Below, piece by piece: positions 18,586-26,221 of a stretch of 64,000 nucleotides of DNA (positions are counted from its first letter, which is position 1; each line of letters begins with the position of its first letter). The notes under the pieces were generated by a model. That model saw only the letters and a list, made by a program, of their open reading frames with translations. It did no database searches and had not been told where the DNA came from. Both the position numbers and the translations under genes were made by a program. The stretch comes from Azospirillum doebereinerae (GTDB taxonomy: Bacteria; Pseudomonadota; Alphaproteobacteria; Azospirillales; Azospirillaceae), in assembly GCF_003989665.1 (NCBI RefSeq), contig NZ_RZIJ01000010.1:149926-213925 (forward strand), in the 5' to 3' direction.

Positions 18586-19389
18586 GTGTTGGACCTTTGG
18601 GGTTTCACCGGCCGCATGCGCCGCAGCGGGCCGAGTATGTTTGGACGCACGGGCGCGCTCTGCGCGCTCTGCGCCGCTGCGGCCGTCGTTGCGATGGCGC
18701 CGCCCGTCCAAGCGGCCCCGCAGAAGCTGACCTTGGAAAACGCGGCCCCCCTGCCCGTTCCGCCCCGGCCCAACCTCGGTTCGCCCAAGGCGATCAAGGC
18801 GCCGCCGCGTTTCGTGACGCCCCAGCTTCTCGACACGCCGCCATTGCCGGAACTGGTCGAAGGGCCGAATCGGCCGTCCCCCGCCGCCAAACCGGCCACC
18901 ACCCCGAGCGCCGTTCTGTCCCCCACCCCGGCTCCGCCCCCTGCGGTCGCCGCCCGGCCCGGAACGCCAGTTCCTCCCTCCGCCTCCCCGTCCGTGGCAC
19001 CCACCCCGTCGCGAACGGAGACGGCCTCCCTACCCCCTCCGCCGGACGCGGCACCCCCTGCGGCGAGCGCCACCCCTTCCAGCGTTTTGAGCCTTGTGTT
19101 CGATGGGGCCGCCACCAATCTGCCGGATGCGACCGAGACCACGGTCGACCGTATCGTCCAGCGCCTGCGCGCCAGCGATACCGCGCGGTTGCAGTTGCGC
19201 TCCTACGCCACCGGAACGAGCGAAACGGCACGCGAGGCGCGGCAGCTCTCCCTGGCCCGCGCCTTGTCGCTGCGCGAACGGTTGACCGCCTTCGGCGTCC
19301 GCAGCGGCCGGATCGACGTCCGCGCGCTGGGGATCGACAACAACGGCGGCGATCCCGACCGCATCGACGTCGAGTTCCTGAACGAGTAA
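18586..19389 (+). CDS. Secreted proline-rich protein with C-terminal OmpA-like domain
   Basis: The product has a signal peptide (basic start MRRSGPSMFGR, hydrophobic core, cleavage near VQA), then about 120 residues rich in proline and alanine that would span the periplasm, and a C-terminal domain of about 100 residues (VLSLVFDGAATNLPDA to RIDVEFLNE) resembling the peptidoglycan-binding OmpA fold, with LSLARALSLRERLTAFGV as the helix region. The start is uncertain: I use GTG 18586, behind a G-rich stretch; ATG 18616 and TTG 18565 are alternatives. It heads a three-gene envelope cluster with the MotA/ExbB-like and MotB-like genes that follow, 21 and 36 bases apart. Confidence 0.8.
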   Translation: MLDLWGFTGRMRRSGPSMFGRTGALCALCAAAAVVAMAPPVQAAPQKLTLENAAPLPVPPRPNLGSPKAIKAPPRFVTPQLLDTPPLPELVEGPNRPSPAAKPATTPSAVLSPTPAPPPAVAARPGTPVPPSASPSVAPTPSRTETASLPPPPDAAPPAASATPSSVLSLVFDGAATNLPDATETTVDRIVQRLRASDTARLQLRSYATGTSETAREARQLSLARALSLRERLTAFGVRSGRIDVRALGIDNNGGDPDRIDVEFLNE

Positions 19390-19410
19390 CGCCACCCGAA
19401 CCGAGGCCCG

Positions 19411-20601
19411 ATGAGCGCAATCGCACCGCCCCGACCGCTGGAGGTCTCTGCCCTGATGACGCGACCGGAACGCTTCCTGACCCGGATGATCCTGTTCCTG
19501 CTCGTGGTGACGGCGGTCTGCGGGCTTCTGTTCCCGGCGCTGCGCTCCGCCTTCATGAACAACGCGGCGCTGAACGGCGTCATCCTGGCGACGCTGCTGG
19601 CCGGCATCGCCTTCATCTTCCGCCAAGTCCTGATGCTGCGCCCGGAAGTGGCGTGGCTGGAGAAGTACCAGAGCGGCGTCGCCGTCACCGCCATGGACGA
19701 GCCGGTGCTGCTGGCGCCGATGGCCCGCATGCTGGGCGAGCGGCGCGGCCGGCTGACCCTGTCGGCGCTGTCGATGCGCTCGCTGCTCGACGGCATCGCC
19801 TCGCGGCTGGACGAATCGCGGGAGCTGTCGCGCTACCTGATCGGGCTGCTGATCTTCCTCGGGCTGCTCGGCACCTTCTGGGGCCTGTTGCACACGGTGC
19901 AGTCGGTCGGCGGCGTCATCGGCAGCCTGTCGGTCCATGGCGGCGACGTCGGCGCCATGTTCAGCAACCTGCAACAGGGGCTGGAAGCGCCGCTGGTCGG
20001 CATGGGGACCGCGTTCAGCTCCTCGCTGTTCGGTCTGGCCGGGTCGCTGGTGCTGGGCTTCCTGGAACTCCAGGCCAGCCAAGCCCACAACCGCTTCTTC
20101 CAGGACCTCGAGGACTGGCTGTCCAGCGCCACCCGCCTGTCGAGCGGCGTCGGCGGCGGGCTGGAGACCGGCGACCACTCGGCACCGGCCTATCTGCACG
20201 CCCTGCTGGAGCAGACCGCCGAGAACATGGAAGCGCTCCAGCGCACCGTCGCGACCGCCGAGGAAGGGCGCCGCGCCGCCAACGCCAACCTGATGGCGCT
20301 GACCGAGCGGCTGACCACCCTGACCGACCACATGCGGGCCGAACAGCAACTCCTGCTGCGGTTGGGCGAGAACCAACTGGAGATGAAGTCGCTGCTCGAC
20401 CGGCTGTCGGAGGCCGCCATCGGCGGGTTCGACGACGGCTCGCGCCAGCACCTGCGCAACATGGACATCTATCTGGCTCGGCTGGTCGAGGAATCCTCCA
20501 GCGGGCGGGTCCAGTCGGTGCAGGAAATCCGCAGCGAGATCAAGATGCTGGCCCGCACCATCGCGGCGCTGGCCGAAGAGGCCGACCAACCGCAGCGCTG
20601 A
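19411..20601 (+). CDS. MotA/TolQ/ExbB-like membrane proton-channel protein
   Basis: The 396-residue protein has two N-terminal hydrophobic segments (MILFLLVVTAVCGLLFPAL and GVILATLLAGIAFIFRQVLM), a cytoplasmic stretch, then a third and fourth membrane segment in the MotA/TolQ/ExbB arrangement (YLIGLLIFLGLLGTFWGLLH and MGTAFSSSLFGLAGSLVLGF). The signature GTFWGLLHTV and the PLVGMGTAFSSSLFGL motif fit this family. The C-terminal 150 residues are a charged, coiled-coil-like cytoplasmic tail. It should pair with the next product as a proton-driven motor or energiser acting on the cell wall. It is not next to flagellar, tol or ton genes, so a specific assignment is not justified. Confidence 0.82.
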   Translation: MSAIAPPRPLEVSALMTRPERFLTRMILFLLVVTAVCGLLFPALRSAFMNNAALNGVILATLLAGIAFIFRQVLMLRPEVAWLEKYQSGVAVTAMDEPVLLAPMARMLGERRGRLTLSALSMRSLLDGIASRLDESRELSRYLIGLLIFLGLLGTFWGLLHTVQSVGGVIGSLSVHGGDVGAMFSNLQQGLEAPLVGMGTAFSSSLFGLAGSLVLGFLELQASQAHNRFFQDLEDWLSSATRLSSGVGGGLETGDHSAPAYLHALLEQTAENMEALQRTVATAEEGRRAANANLMALTERLTTLTDHMRAEQQLLLRLGENQLEMKSLLDRLSEAAIGGFDDGSRQHLRNMDIYLARLVEESSSGRVQSVQEIRSEIKMLARTIAALAEEADQPQR

Positions 20602-20637
20602 CCCGCCGCCGAACCTGCCGTCCATAAGGGACCAATC

Positions 20638-21957
20638 ATGGCCAGCCTCAGCCGCCGCAACAGTCACCGCGACGCCAACGCCTGGCCCGGCTGGGTCGAC
20701 GCGCTGTCGTCGCTGGTCATGGTGGTCATCTTCCTGCTGATGGTCTTCGTGGTGGCGCAGTTCTATCTGGCCTCCGCGCTGACCGGCCGCGACGAGCAGC
20801 TCGTCACGCTGAACCGCAAGGTCGCGGAGATGAACGACCTGTTGGCGCTGGAGCGCGAGGCCAACGCCGACCTGCGCGTCAACATCACCCAGCTGTCCAC
20901 GGAATTGCAGACCTCCGTCGCCACGCGCGACGACATGGCGCTCGCCATGGGCCAACTGCGCGAGGACCGCGACCGCACCACCCGCACGCTGGAGGAATTG
21001 CAGCGCAACGTCCGCGTGGATCGGGAAAGCTTCGAGCTGAAGCTGAAGGAGATCCTCAGCCTCCAGAACGACATCAAGGCGCTGCGCGAGGCCCGGCAGA
21101 AGCTGGAGGGCGACCTCGCCGCCGCCGTCGCCGCGACCACGCTGACCGAACAGCAGCGCCAAGCCTTGCTGACCGAACTCGGCACCACGCGCGACCGCGC
21201 CAAGGCGCTGGAATCGCAGCTCGCCGAATCGGGCGAGAAGACGATGCTGGTCCAGAAGGAGATCGACCAGCGCGACATCCGCATCAAGGAGCTGCTGACC
21301 TCGCTGGCCGGCGAGCAAGCGGAAACCGGCCGGAGCCGCCAGCAGGTCGACATGCTGAACCAGCAGCTTCTGGCGCTGCGCGAGCAGTTGGCGCGTATCG
21401 CCACCGTCCTGGAAGCCTCGGAAAAAGCGTCGGCGGAGCAGAAGGTGCAGATCGCGGAGCTGGGCTCGCGGCTGAACCAGGCGCTGGCCGCCAAGGTGCA
21501 GGATCTGTCGCGCTACCGCTCGGAGTTCTTCGGCCGGGTGCGGGAGGCGCTGGGCACGCGCCCCGACGTGCGCGTCGTCGGCGACCGCTTCGTCTTCCAG
21601 TCGGAGCTGCTGTTCCCTTCCGGCTCGGCGACGCTGGAAGAGGCTGGCAAGCAGCGGCTCGCCGATCTGGCCCGCACGCTGATCGAGGTCGGCAAGGCGA
21701 TCCCGCCGGACATCAGCTGGGTGCTGCGGGTCGATGGCCACACCGACGTGCGCCCGGTCCGCCTGCAATTCCCGTCGAACTGGGAGCTGTCCTCGGCCCG
21801 CGCCATCTCGGTGGTCAAATACCTGATCGACCAGGGCATTCCGGCCGAACGTCTGGCCGCCGCCGGCTTCGGCGAGTTCCAGCCGCTCGACAACGGCGGC
21901 ACGGAAGAGGCGATGGCCCGCAACCGCCGGATCGAGATCAAGCTCGACCAGCGCTAA
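20638..21957 (+). CDS. MotB-like protein with long coiled coil and OmpA peptidoglycan-binding domain
   Basis: The 439-residue product has one N-terminal membrane segment (residues about 22-48) preceded by WPGWVDALSS, where Asp21 sits where MotB-type stators carry their proton-binding aspartate. A coiled coil of some 240 residues follows, rich in Glu, Arg, Leu and Gln, and the C-terminus is an OmpA domain with DGHTDVRP, NWELSSARAISVVKYL and NRRIEIKL. This predicts an inner-membrane anchor reaching across the periplasm to peptidoglycan. It is paired with the preceding MotA/ExbB-like gene. The coiled coil is much longer than in flagellar MotB. Confidence 0.85.
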   Translation: MASLSRRNSHRDANAWPGWVDALSSLVMVVIFLLMVFVVAQFYLASALTGRDEQLVTLNRKVAEMNDLLALEREANADLRVNITQLSTELQTSVATRDDMALAMGQLREDRDRTTRTLEELQRNVRVDRESFELKLKEILSLQNDIKALREARQKLEGDLAAAVAATTLTEQQRQALLTELGTTRDRAKALESQLAESGEKTMLVQKEIDQRDIRIKELLTSLAGEQAETGRSRQQVDMLNQQLLALREQLARIATVLEASEKASAEQKVQIAELGSRLNQALAAKVQDLSRYRSEFFGRVREALGTRPDVRVVGDRFVFQSELLFPSGSATLEEAGKQRLADLARTLIEVGKAIPPDISWVLRVDGHTDVRPVRLQFPSNWELSSARAISVVKYLIDQGIPAERLAAAGFGEFQPLDNGGTEEAMARNRRIEIKLDQR

Positions 21958-22019
21958 GCAACGGAACCGCGCCGGCCTCCGCAACGTTACCCTCCCATCG
22001 AACGAGGAGGGTACCCACC

Positions 22020-22295
22020 ATGAAGGTTGTTTTCGCGACGATCGCCGTGGCCGCGCTGGCCATCGGCGCGGCGGCCCTGCCGCAGGACGCGGAGGCCAAG
22101 GGCTGTCTGAAGGGCGCCGCCGTCGGCGGGGTCGCCGGGCATATGGTCGGCTCGGGCCATGGTGTCGCCGGGGCTGCCGTGGGCTGCGCCGTCGGACACC
22201 ATCAGGCCAACAAGAAGGACGAAGCCAAGCAGCAGGCCGAAACGTCCCAGAACCAGAATCAAAACACGCAGACCACCACGCCGCCGAAGAAGTAA
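22020..22295 (+). CDS. Small secreted glycine-zipper protein
   Basis: The 91-residue product has a signal peptide (to about residue 26, DAEAK), then a glycine-zipper-like hydrophobic segment (GAAVGGVAGHMVGSGHGVAG) and a polar Lys/Gln/Asn/Thr-rich tail. Glycine-zipper proteins commonly associate with the envelope. GAGGAGGG precedes the ATG. It may be the last gene of the preceding envelope cluster (62-base gap). Function is unknown. Confidence 0.75.
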   Translation: MKVVFATIAVAALAIGAAALPQDAEAKGCLKGAAVGGVAGHMVGSGHGVAGAAVGCAVGHHQANKKDEAKQQAETSQNQNQNTQTTTPPKK

Positions 22296-22314
22296 ACGGC
22301 GGCGCGCAGGCGGG

Positions 22315-22518
22315 TCACGCGTCGCCGGAGGCCAGCGCCACGGCGACGCCCCGCGCCTGCATCAACTCGGCGCAGCGGCGAACCAGGGTTTCACCGGCGT
22401 AGACCGCCCAGCCGCTCTGGAAACCGGCTTCCTCGTAATGCAGATCGACACGGCGGCCGGAATGCTCCACGGCGTAGCGGTGCGGGCTTTCTTTCGTCCA
22501 AGTGGGCTTCATCGACAT
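22315..22518 (-). CDS. Small protein of unknown function
   Basis: The 67 residues (starting MSMKPTWTKESPHRYAVEHS) contain alternating charged and aromatic residues, no signal peptide and no recognised family. Composition (YAVEHSGRRVDLHYEEAGFQ, then a helix with a single Cys) suggests a compact alpha/beta fold. It converges on the glycine-zipper gene with a 19-base gap. Codon use supports coding. Confidence 0.6.
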   Translation of the reverse strand: MSMKPTWTKESPHRYAVEHSGRRVDLHYEEAGFQSGWAVYAGETLVRRCAELMQARGVAVALASGDA

Positions 22519-22642
22519 GGTGTCACCGTTTGTGGCGTTGAAAACATGTCGAAGTGTGCGGTGGCCGGGTTAATGGCTGGTTAAGCCAATCGTCCTATTC
22601 CTGTACGAAATCGGGGTAGAACCCCACCCTTCGGACCAGCGC

Positions 22643-23239
22643 TCAGCCCTTCCACTCCTCGCGCAGCACGGCGTAGAGAACATGGTCGCGCCACGCGCCG
22701 TCGATGCGCAGATAACCACGCGCGTAGCCTTCGTGGGTGAAGCCGACCTTTTCCAGCAGGCCTCGGCTGGCGAGGTTGGTCGGCAGGCAGGCCGCCTCGA
22801 TGCGGTGCAGCCCCATCTGTCCAAAGGCGAAATCCAGCACCAGCCGCGTCGCTCCGGACACGTAACCGCGCCGGGCGTGGCGCTGCCCCGCCCAATAGCC
22901 CAACGTTCCCATCTGGGCGACGCCGCGCCGGATGTTGGTCAGGCCGAGGCCGCCGACCAGCGCGTCGGTCTCGCGGTCGAAGATCAGGAAGCTGTACCCC
23001 TCGTCGTCCCGCCATTCCTGGGCCTGCCGGCGCAGCCGCCGGCCGAAGGCGGTGCGCGTCAGCGCGTCCGCCGGCCATGTCGGTTCCCACGGGGTGAGGA
23101 AGCTGCGGGAATCGGCCCGCAGGTCGGACCATTCCCGCCAATCGCGCGGCAAGGGTGGACGGATGTAGCAGGACGGTCCGTCCAGCCGCATCGCCGGAGG
23201 GCTGATCAGGCCGCCACCGAGCAGACGGATCATGGACAT
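22643..23239 (-). CDS. GNAT family N-acetyltransferase, RimJ-like
   Basis: RimJ/RimL-type enzymes acetylate N-terminal amino groups of proteins such as ribosomal subunits. The 198 residues include the fold landmarks: YIRPPLPRDWREWSDLRADS at the start, FLIFDRETDALVGGLGLTNI, the acetyl-CoA region after GTLGYWAGQRHARRGYVSGA, and HRIEAACLPTNLASRGLLEKVGF near the C-terminus, which is the RimJ-like ending. The start (ATG 23239) lacks a good ribosome site; the open frame further upstream is made by an intergenic repeat and is rejected. The substrate is unknown. Confidence 0.88.
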   Translation of the reverse strand: MSMIRLLGGGLISPPAMRLDGPSCYIRPPLPRDWREWSDLRADSRSFLTPWEPTWPADALTRTAFGRRLRRQAQEWRDDEGYSFLIFDRETDALVGGLGLTNIRRGVAQMGTLGYWAGQRHARRGYVSGATRLVLDFAFGQMGLHRIEAACLPTNLASRGLLEKVGFTHEGYARGYLRIDGAWRDHVLYAVLREEWKG

Positions 23240-23251
23240 GAGGGAGCGCTC

Positions 23252-23369
23252 TGCCCCCTCCCTAACCCTCCCCCGCTGACGCGGGAGAGGGGACTGCCGC
23301 TGCCGTCCCCTCTCCCGACGCAGTCGGGGGAGGGAGGGGCCCACGCGCAAGCGTGGGAGGGAGGGGGCA
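23252..23369. repeat. Dispersed intergenic repeat, copy 1
   Basis: The element starts TGCCCCCTCCCT and ends AGGGAGGGGGCA, a perfect 12-base terminal inverted repeat, with internal smaller palindromes (for example CCCCCGCTGACGCGGGAGAG, and CCCACGCGCAAGCGTGGG). A second copy in opposite orientation lies at 46,691-46,803. Confidence 0.85.
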
Positions 23370-23387
23370 AGAGCGACGCGTTCATCG

Positions 23388-24647
23388 TCAGGCGAGACGC
23401 TCCACGATGCGGTCGTAATCCTCCAGCCGGTCGATCGGGCCGAGGGCGGCGACGGTCGGGCGGCTCCGGCGCAGGCGCTGGGCGGCGTTCACCACCGAGG
23501 TCCGGTCCACCCCGTCGATCTTGGCGACGACCTCCTCGACCGGGATCGGGCGGTCGTAGATCAGCAGTTGCTGGCCGAGCTGCTCGCAGCGCGACATGGT
23601 GCTTTCCAACGCCATCAGCGTGCCGGCCTTCAACTGCGCGCGGGCGCGAGCCACCTCGTCCTCGGTCACGTCCTCGCCGACCTTGGCGAGTTCATCGCAG
23701 ACGACGGGCAGCAACTCGGTCACCTCGTCCTCGCCGGTGCCGGCGTAGACGCCGAACAGGCCGCCGTCGTGGTAGCCGCCGGTGAAGGTGTAGATGGAAT
23801 AGACCAGCCCGCGCTTCTCCCGCACCTCCTGGAACAGGCGGGACGACATGCCGCCGCCCAGCAGGGTGGAGAGCACGGAGTGCGCGTAGAATTCCGGATC
23901 GTGGACGCCAACCCCGTCGAAGCCGAGCACCAGATGCATCTGCTCCAGGTCGCGCGCCTCGCGGTAGTCGCCGCCGGCGTAGCGCGCCGCTTCCGCCGCG
24001 GGCGGGGCGTGGCTCGGCAAATCGCCGAAGGCCTTGAAGGCCATGTCGACCATCCGGTCGTGCTCGATCCGTCCGGCGGCGGACAGCACCATGCCCGGCG
24101 CGCCGTAATGCCCGCCGATGTAGTCCACCAGCGCCTCGCGCGGCAGGCTGCCGACGATCTCCGACGAGCCCAGCACCGGGCGGCCCAGCGCCTGCCCCGG
24201 ATAGGCGGTGGCCTGGAAGTGGTCGAAGATGATGTCGTCGGGGGTGTCGGCGCTCTGGCCGATCTCCTGCAGCACCACGGTGCGCTCGCGCACCAGTTCC
24301 TCGGCGTCGAGCGCCGAGTGCTGGATCATGTCGGCCAGGATGTCCAGCGCCAGAGGGGCGTCCTCGTGCAGGACCTTGGCGTAGTAGGCGGTCTGCTCGC
24401 GGGTCGTGTAGGCGTTCAACTGCCCGCCGACGTTCTCGATCTCCTCGGAGATGCGGAAGGCGCTGCGGCGCTTGGTGCCCTTGAACAGCATGTGCTCGAC
24501 GAGGTGGGCGACGCCGTTGACGCTCGCCGCCTCGTTTCGGGTTCCCACCCCGACCCAGCAGCCCAGCGAGACGGACTGCACATCGGGCATGGTGTCGGTC
24601 GCGACGCGGAGCCCGTTGGGCAGTGTCGTCACACGGATGGAACTCAT
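23388..24647 (-). CDS. M16 family zinc peptidase (processing-peptidase-like)
   Basis: The 419-residue protein matches the single-domain bacterial M16B proteases related to mitochondrial processing peptidase. The inverted zinc motif HLVEH (HxxEH) occurs near residue 48 in AHLVEHMLFKGT, with the downstream glutamate expected in the EELVRERTVVLQEI helix. Other family features are NAYTTREQTAYYAKVL, LGGGMSSRLFQEVREKRGLVYSI and the C-terminal half with the inactive repeat. There is no signal peptide. Its ATG overlaps the thrC stop as ATGA, so the two are translationally coupled, an arrangement seen in other alphaproteobacteria. Confidence 0.93.
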   Translation of the reverse strand: MSSIRVTTLPNGLRVATDTMPDVQSVSLGCWVGVGTRNEAASVNGVAHLVEHMLFKGTKRRSAFRISEEIENVGGQLNAYTTREQTAYYAKVLHEDAPLALDILADMIQHSALDAEELVRERTVVLQEIGQSADTPDDIIFDHFQATAYPGQALGRPVLGSSEIVGSLPREALVDYIGGHYGAPGMVLSAAGRIEHDRMVDMAFKAFGDLPSHAPPAAEAARYAGGDYREARDLEQMHLVLGFDGVGVHDPEFYAHSVLSTLLGGGMSSRLFQEVREKRGLVYSIYTFTGGYHDGGLFGVYAGTGEDEVTELLPVVCDELAKVGEDVTEDEVARARAQLKAGTLMALESTMSRCEQLGQQLLIYDRPIPVEEVVAKIDGVDRTSVVNAAQRLRRSRPTVAALGPIDRLEDYDRIVERLA

Positions 24648-26053
24648 GCGGCCTCCTGGGCGGCGCGGGCGCGGGCAACGACGAAATCCTGGACCGCCGC
24701 AACGTCGTTGGGCAGTTCGGACAGGCGTTCCTCGCGCTCGTAAAGGTCGGAAAGACGGGGCGGCAGCGGCGGCCGGCGGCCGGTCGCCTTCTCCACCGCG
24801 TCGGGGAACTTGGCGGGATGGGCGGTGGCGAGCACCACCATCGGGATGGACGGGTCGAGCGGGTCGGCCTTGGCCGCCGCGACGCCGACCGCCGTGTGGG
24901 GATCCAGCAGGTAACCGCTTTCCTCCCAGGTGGCGGCGACGGTGGCCATGGTGGCGTCCTCGTCCACCCGGTGGCCGGAGAAAATCGCCAGCGCGTCGGC
25001 CAGCTGGGCGTCGGTCACGGCGAATTTGCCCTCGGTGCGGAAGCGGTTCAGGGCGTCGGTCACGGCGCTGCCGTCGCGGCCGAGCAGGTCGAACAGCAGG
25101 CGCTCGAAGTTGGAGGAGATCTGGATGTCCATGCTGGGACTCAAAGTAGGCACGACCGGCGCCGCGGACATGGTCCCGCTCGCAAAAAAGCGCGCCAGGA
25201 TGTCGTTGGAGTTCGAGCCCACCACCAGCTTCTCGATCGGCAGCCCCATCGCCCGCGCGCCGTAAGCGGCGTAGACGTTGCCGAAATTCCCGGTCGGCAC
25301 GGTGAAGGCGATCTTGCGGTCGGGCGCGCCGAGCGCCACGGCGGCGGTGAAGTAATAGACGATCTGGGCCATGATGCGCGCCCAATTGATCGAGTTCACC
25401 GCCGACAGGCCCATCCTGTCGCGGAACCCCGTGTCGTTGAACAGCGCCTTCACGATGTCCTGGCAATCGTCGAAGGTGCCGTGCAGCGCGACGTTGTGGA
25501 CGTTGGAGGACAGCACGCTGGTCATCTGCCGGCGCTGCACCTCCGAGGTGCGGCCCTTCGGGTGCAGGATGAAGATGTCGATGTTCTCGCGGTCGCGGCA
25601 GGCCTCGATGGCGGCCGAGCCGGTGTCGCCGGAGGTGGCGCCGACGATCGTCACCCGCTGCCCGCGCTTGGCCAGCACATGGTCGAACAGGCGGCCGAGC
25701 AGTTGCAGCGCCACGTCCTTGAAGGCCAGCGTCGGCCCGTGGAACAGCTCCAGCACCCAGGTCCGCTGGTCGAGCTGGACCAGCGGCGTCACGGCGCCGT
25801 GGTCGAAGCCGGCGTAGGCGTCCTCGACGATGGCGCGGAACTCGTCCTCGGCGATGGAACCACCCAGGAAGGGCCGCATCACCCGCACGGCGATCTCGCT
25901 GTAGGGCAGGCCGCGCAGAGCCCGGATCTCGTCGGCCGAGAACTGCGGCCAGCTCTGCGGGACGTACAGGCCGCCGTCGCGGGCCAGCCCGGCCAGAAGA
26001 ACGTCTTCGAAACCCAGGACCGGGGCCGCGCCCCGCGTGCTGACGTACTGCAC
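24644..26053 (-). CDS. thrC: Threonine synthase
   Basis: ThrC converts O-phosphohomoserine to threonine using pyridoxal phosphate. The product (469 residues from this start) contains the typical N-terminus QYVSTRGAAPVLGFEDVLL, the PLP-lysine motif HGPTLAFKDVALQLLG, the phosphate-binding GATSGDTGSAAIEA and FTVPTGNFGNVYAAY. I place the start at GTG 26053 because GGAG lies eight bases upstream and the resulting MQYVSTRG matches the family start; an ATG ten codons earlier lacks a ribosome site. The gene is followed by the overlapping M16 peptidase. Confidence 0.95.
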   Translation of the reverse strand: MQYVSTRGAAPVLGFEDVLLAGLARDGGLYVPQSWPQFSADEIRALRGLPYSEIAVRVMRPFLGGSIAEDEFRAIVEDAYAGFDHGAVTPLVQLDQRTWVLELFHGPTLAFKDVALQLLGRLFDHVLAKRGQRVTIVGATSGDTGSAAIEACRDRENIDIFILHPKGRTSEVQRRQMTSVLSSNVHNVALHGTFDDCQDIVKALFNDTGFRDRMGLSAVNSINWARIMAQIVYYFTAAVALGAPDRKIAFTVPTGNFGNVYAAYGARAMGLPIEKLVVGSNSNDILARFFASGTMSAAPVVPTLSPSMDIQISSNFERLLFDLLGRDGSAVTDALNRFRTEGKFAVTDAQLADALAIFSGHRVDEDATMATVAATWEESGYLLDPHTAVGVAAAKADPLDPSIPMVVLATAHPAKFPDAVEKATGRRPPLPPRLSDLYEREERLSELPNDVAAVQDFVVARARAAQEAA

Positions 26054-26155
26054 CGTTTCCACTCCGTCCGATGAGGATGGCATAGTTAGCGGGGTGCCGT
26101 CATGGGCGCAAGCGGCGTGCGCCCCGCTCCCAAGTCAAAGAAGGGCATGCCCAAG

Positions 26156-26188
26156 AAAAAGGCCCCCCGTCCTTGCGGACGGGAGGCC
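26156..26188 (-). terminator. Terminator after the GH5 cellulase gene
   Basis: On the minus strand GGCCTCCCGTCC and GGACGGGGGGCC pair around GCAA and are followed by TTTTT. Confidence 0.85.
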
Positions 26189-26221
26189 AAGCGCGCGAAA
26201 ACCGGGCGCGCGATGCGTGGA

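Noticed and set aside
18586..21957. Zorya-type anti-phage system
   Set aside because: The MotA/MotB-like pair recalls ZorA/ZorB, but no ZorC/D/E-type gene follows, and the cluster lies in core-like sequence with a secreted OmpA-like protein.
19030..21984. A minus-strand open frame of about 980 codons across the envelope cluster
   Set aside because: It lies fully antisense to three well-supported genes and shows low-complexity Gln/Arg/His/Gly sequence with no family features.
23240..23350. N-terminal extension of the GNAT protein by 37 residues
   Set aside because: The extra codons come from the dispersed GC-rich repeat and are Arg/Pro-rich with no conserved sequence.
24648..25466. N-terminal extension of the M16 peptidase through thrC
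   Set aside because: The open frame continues upstream only as a shifted frame of thrC; the true start overlaps the thrC stop.
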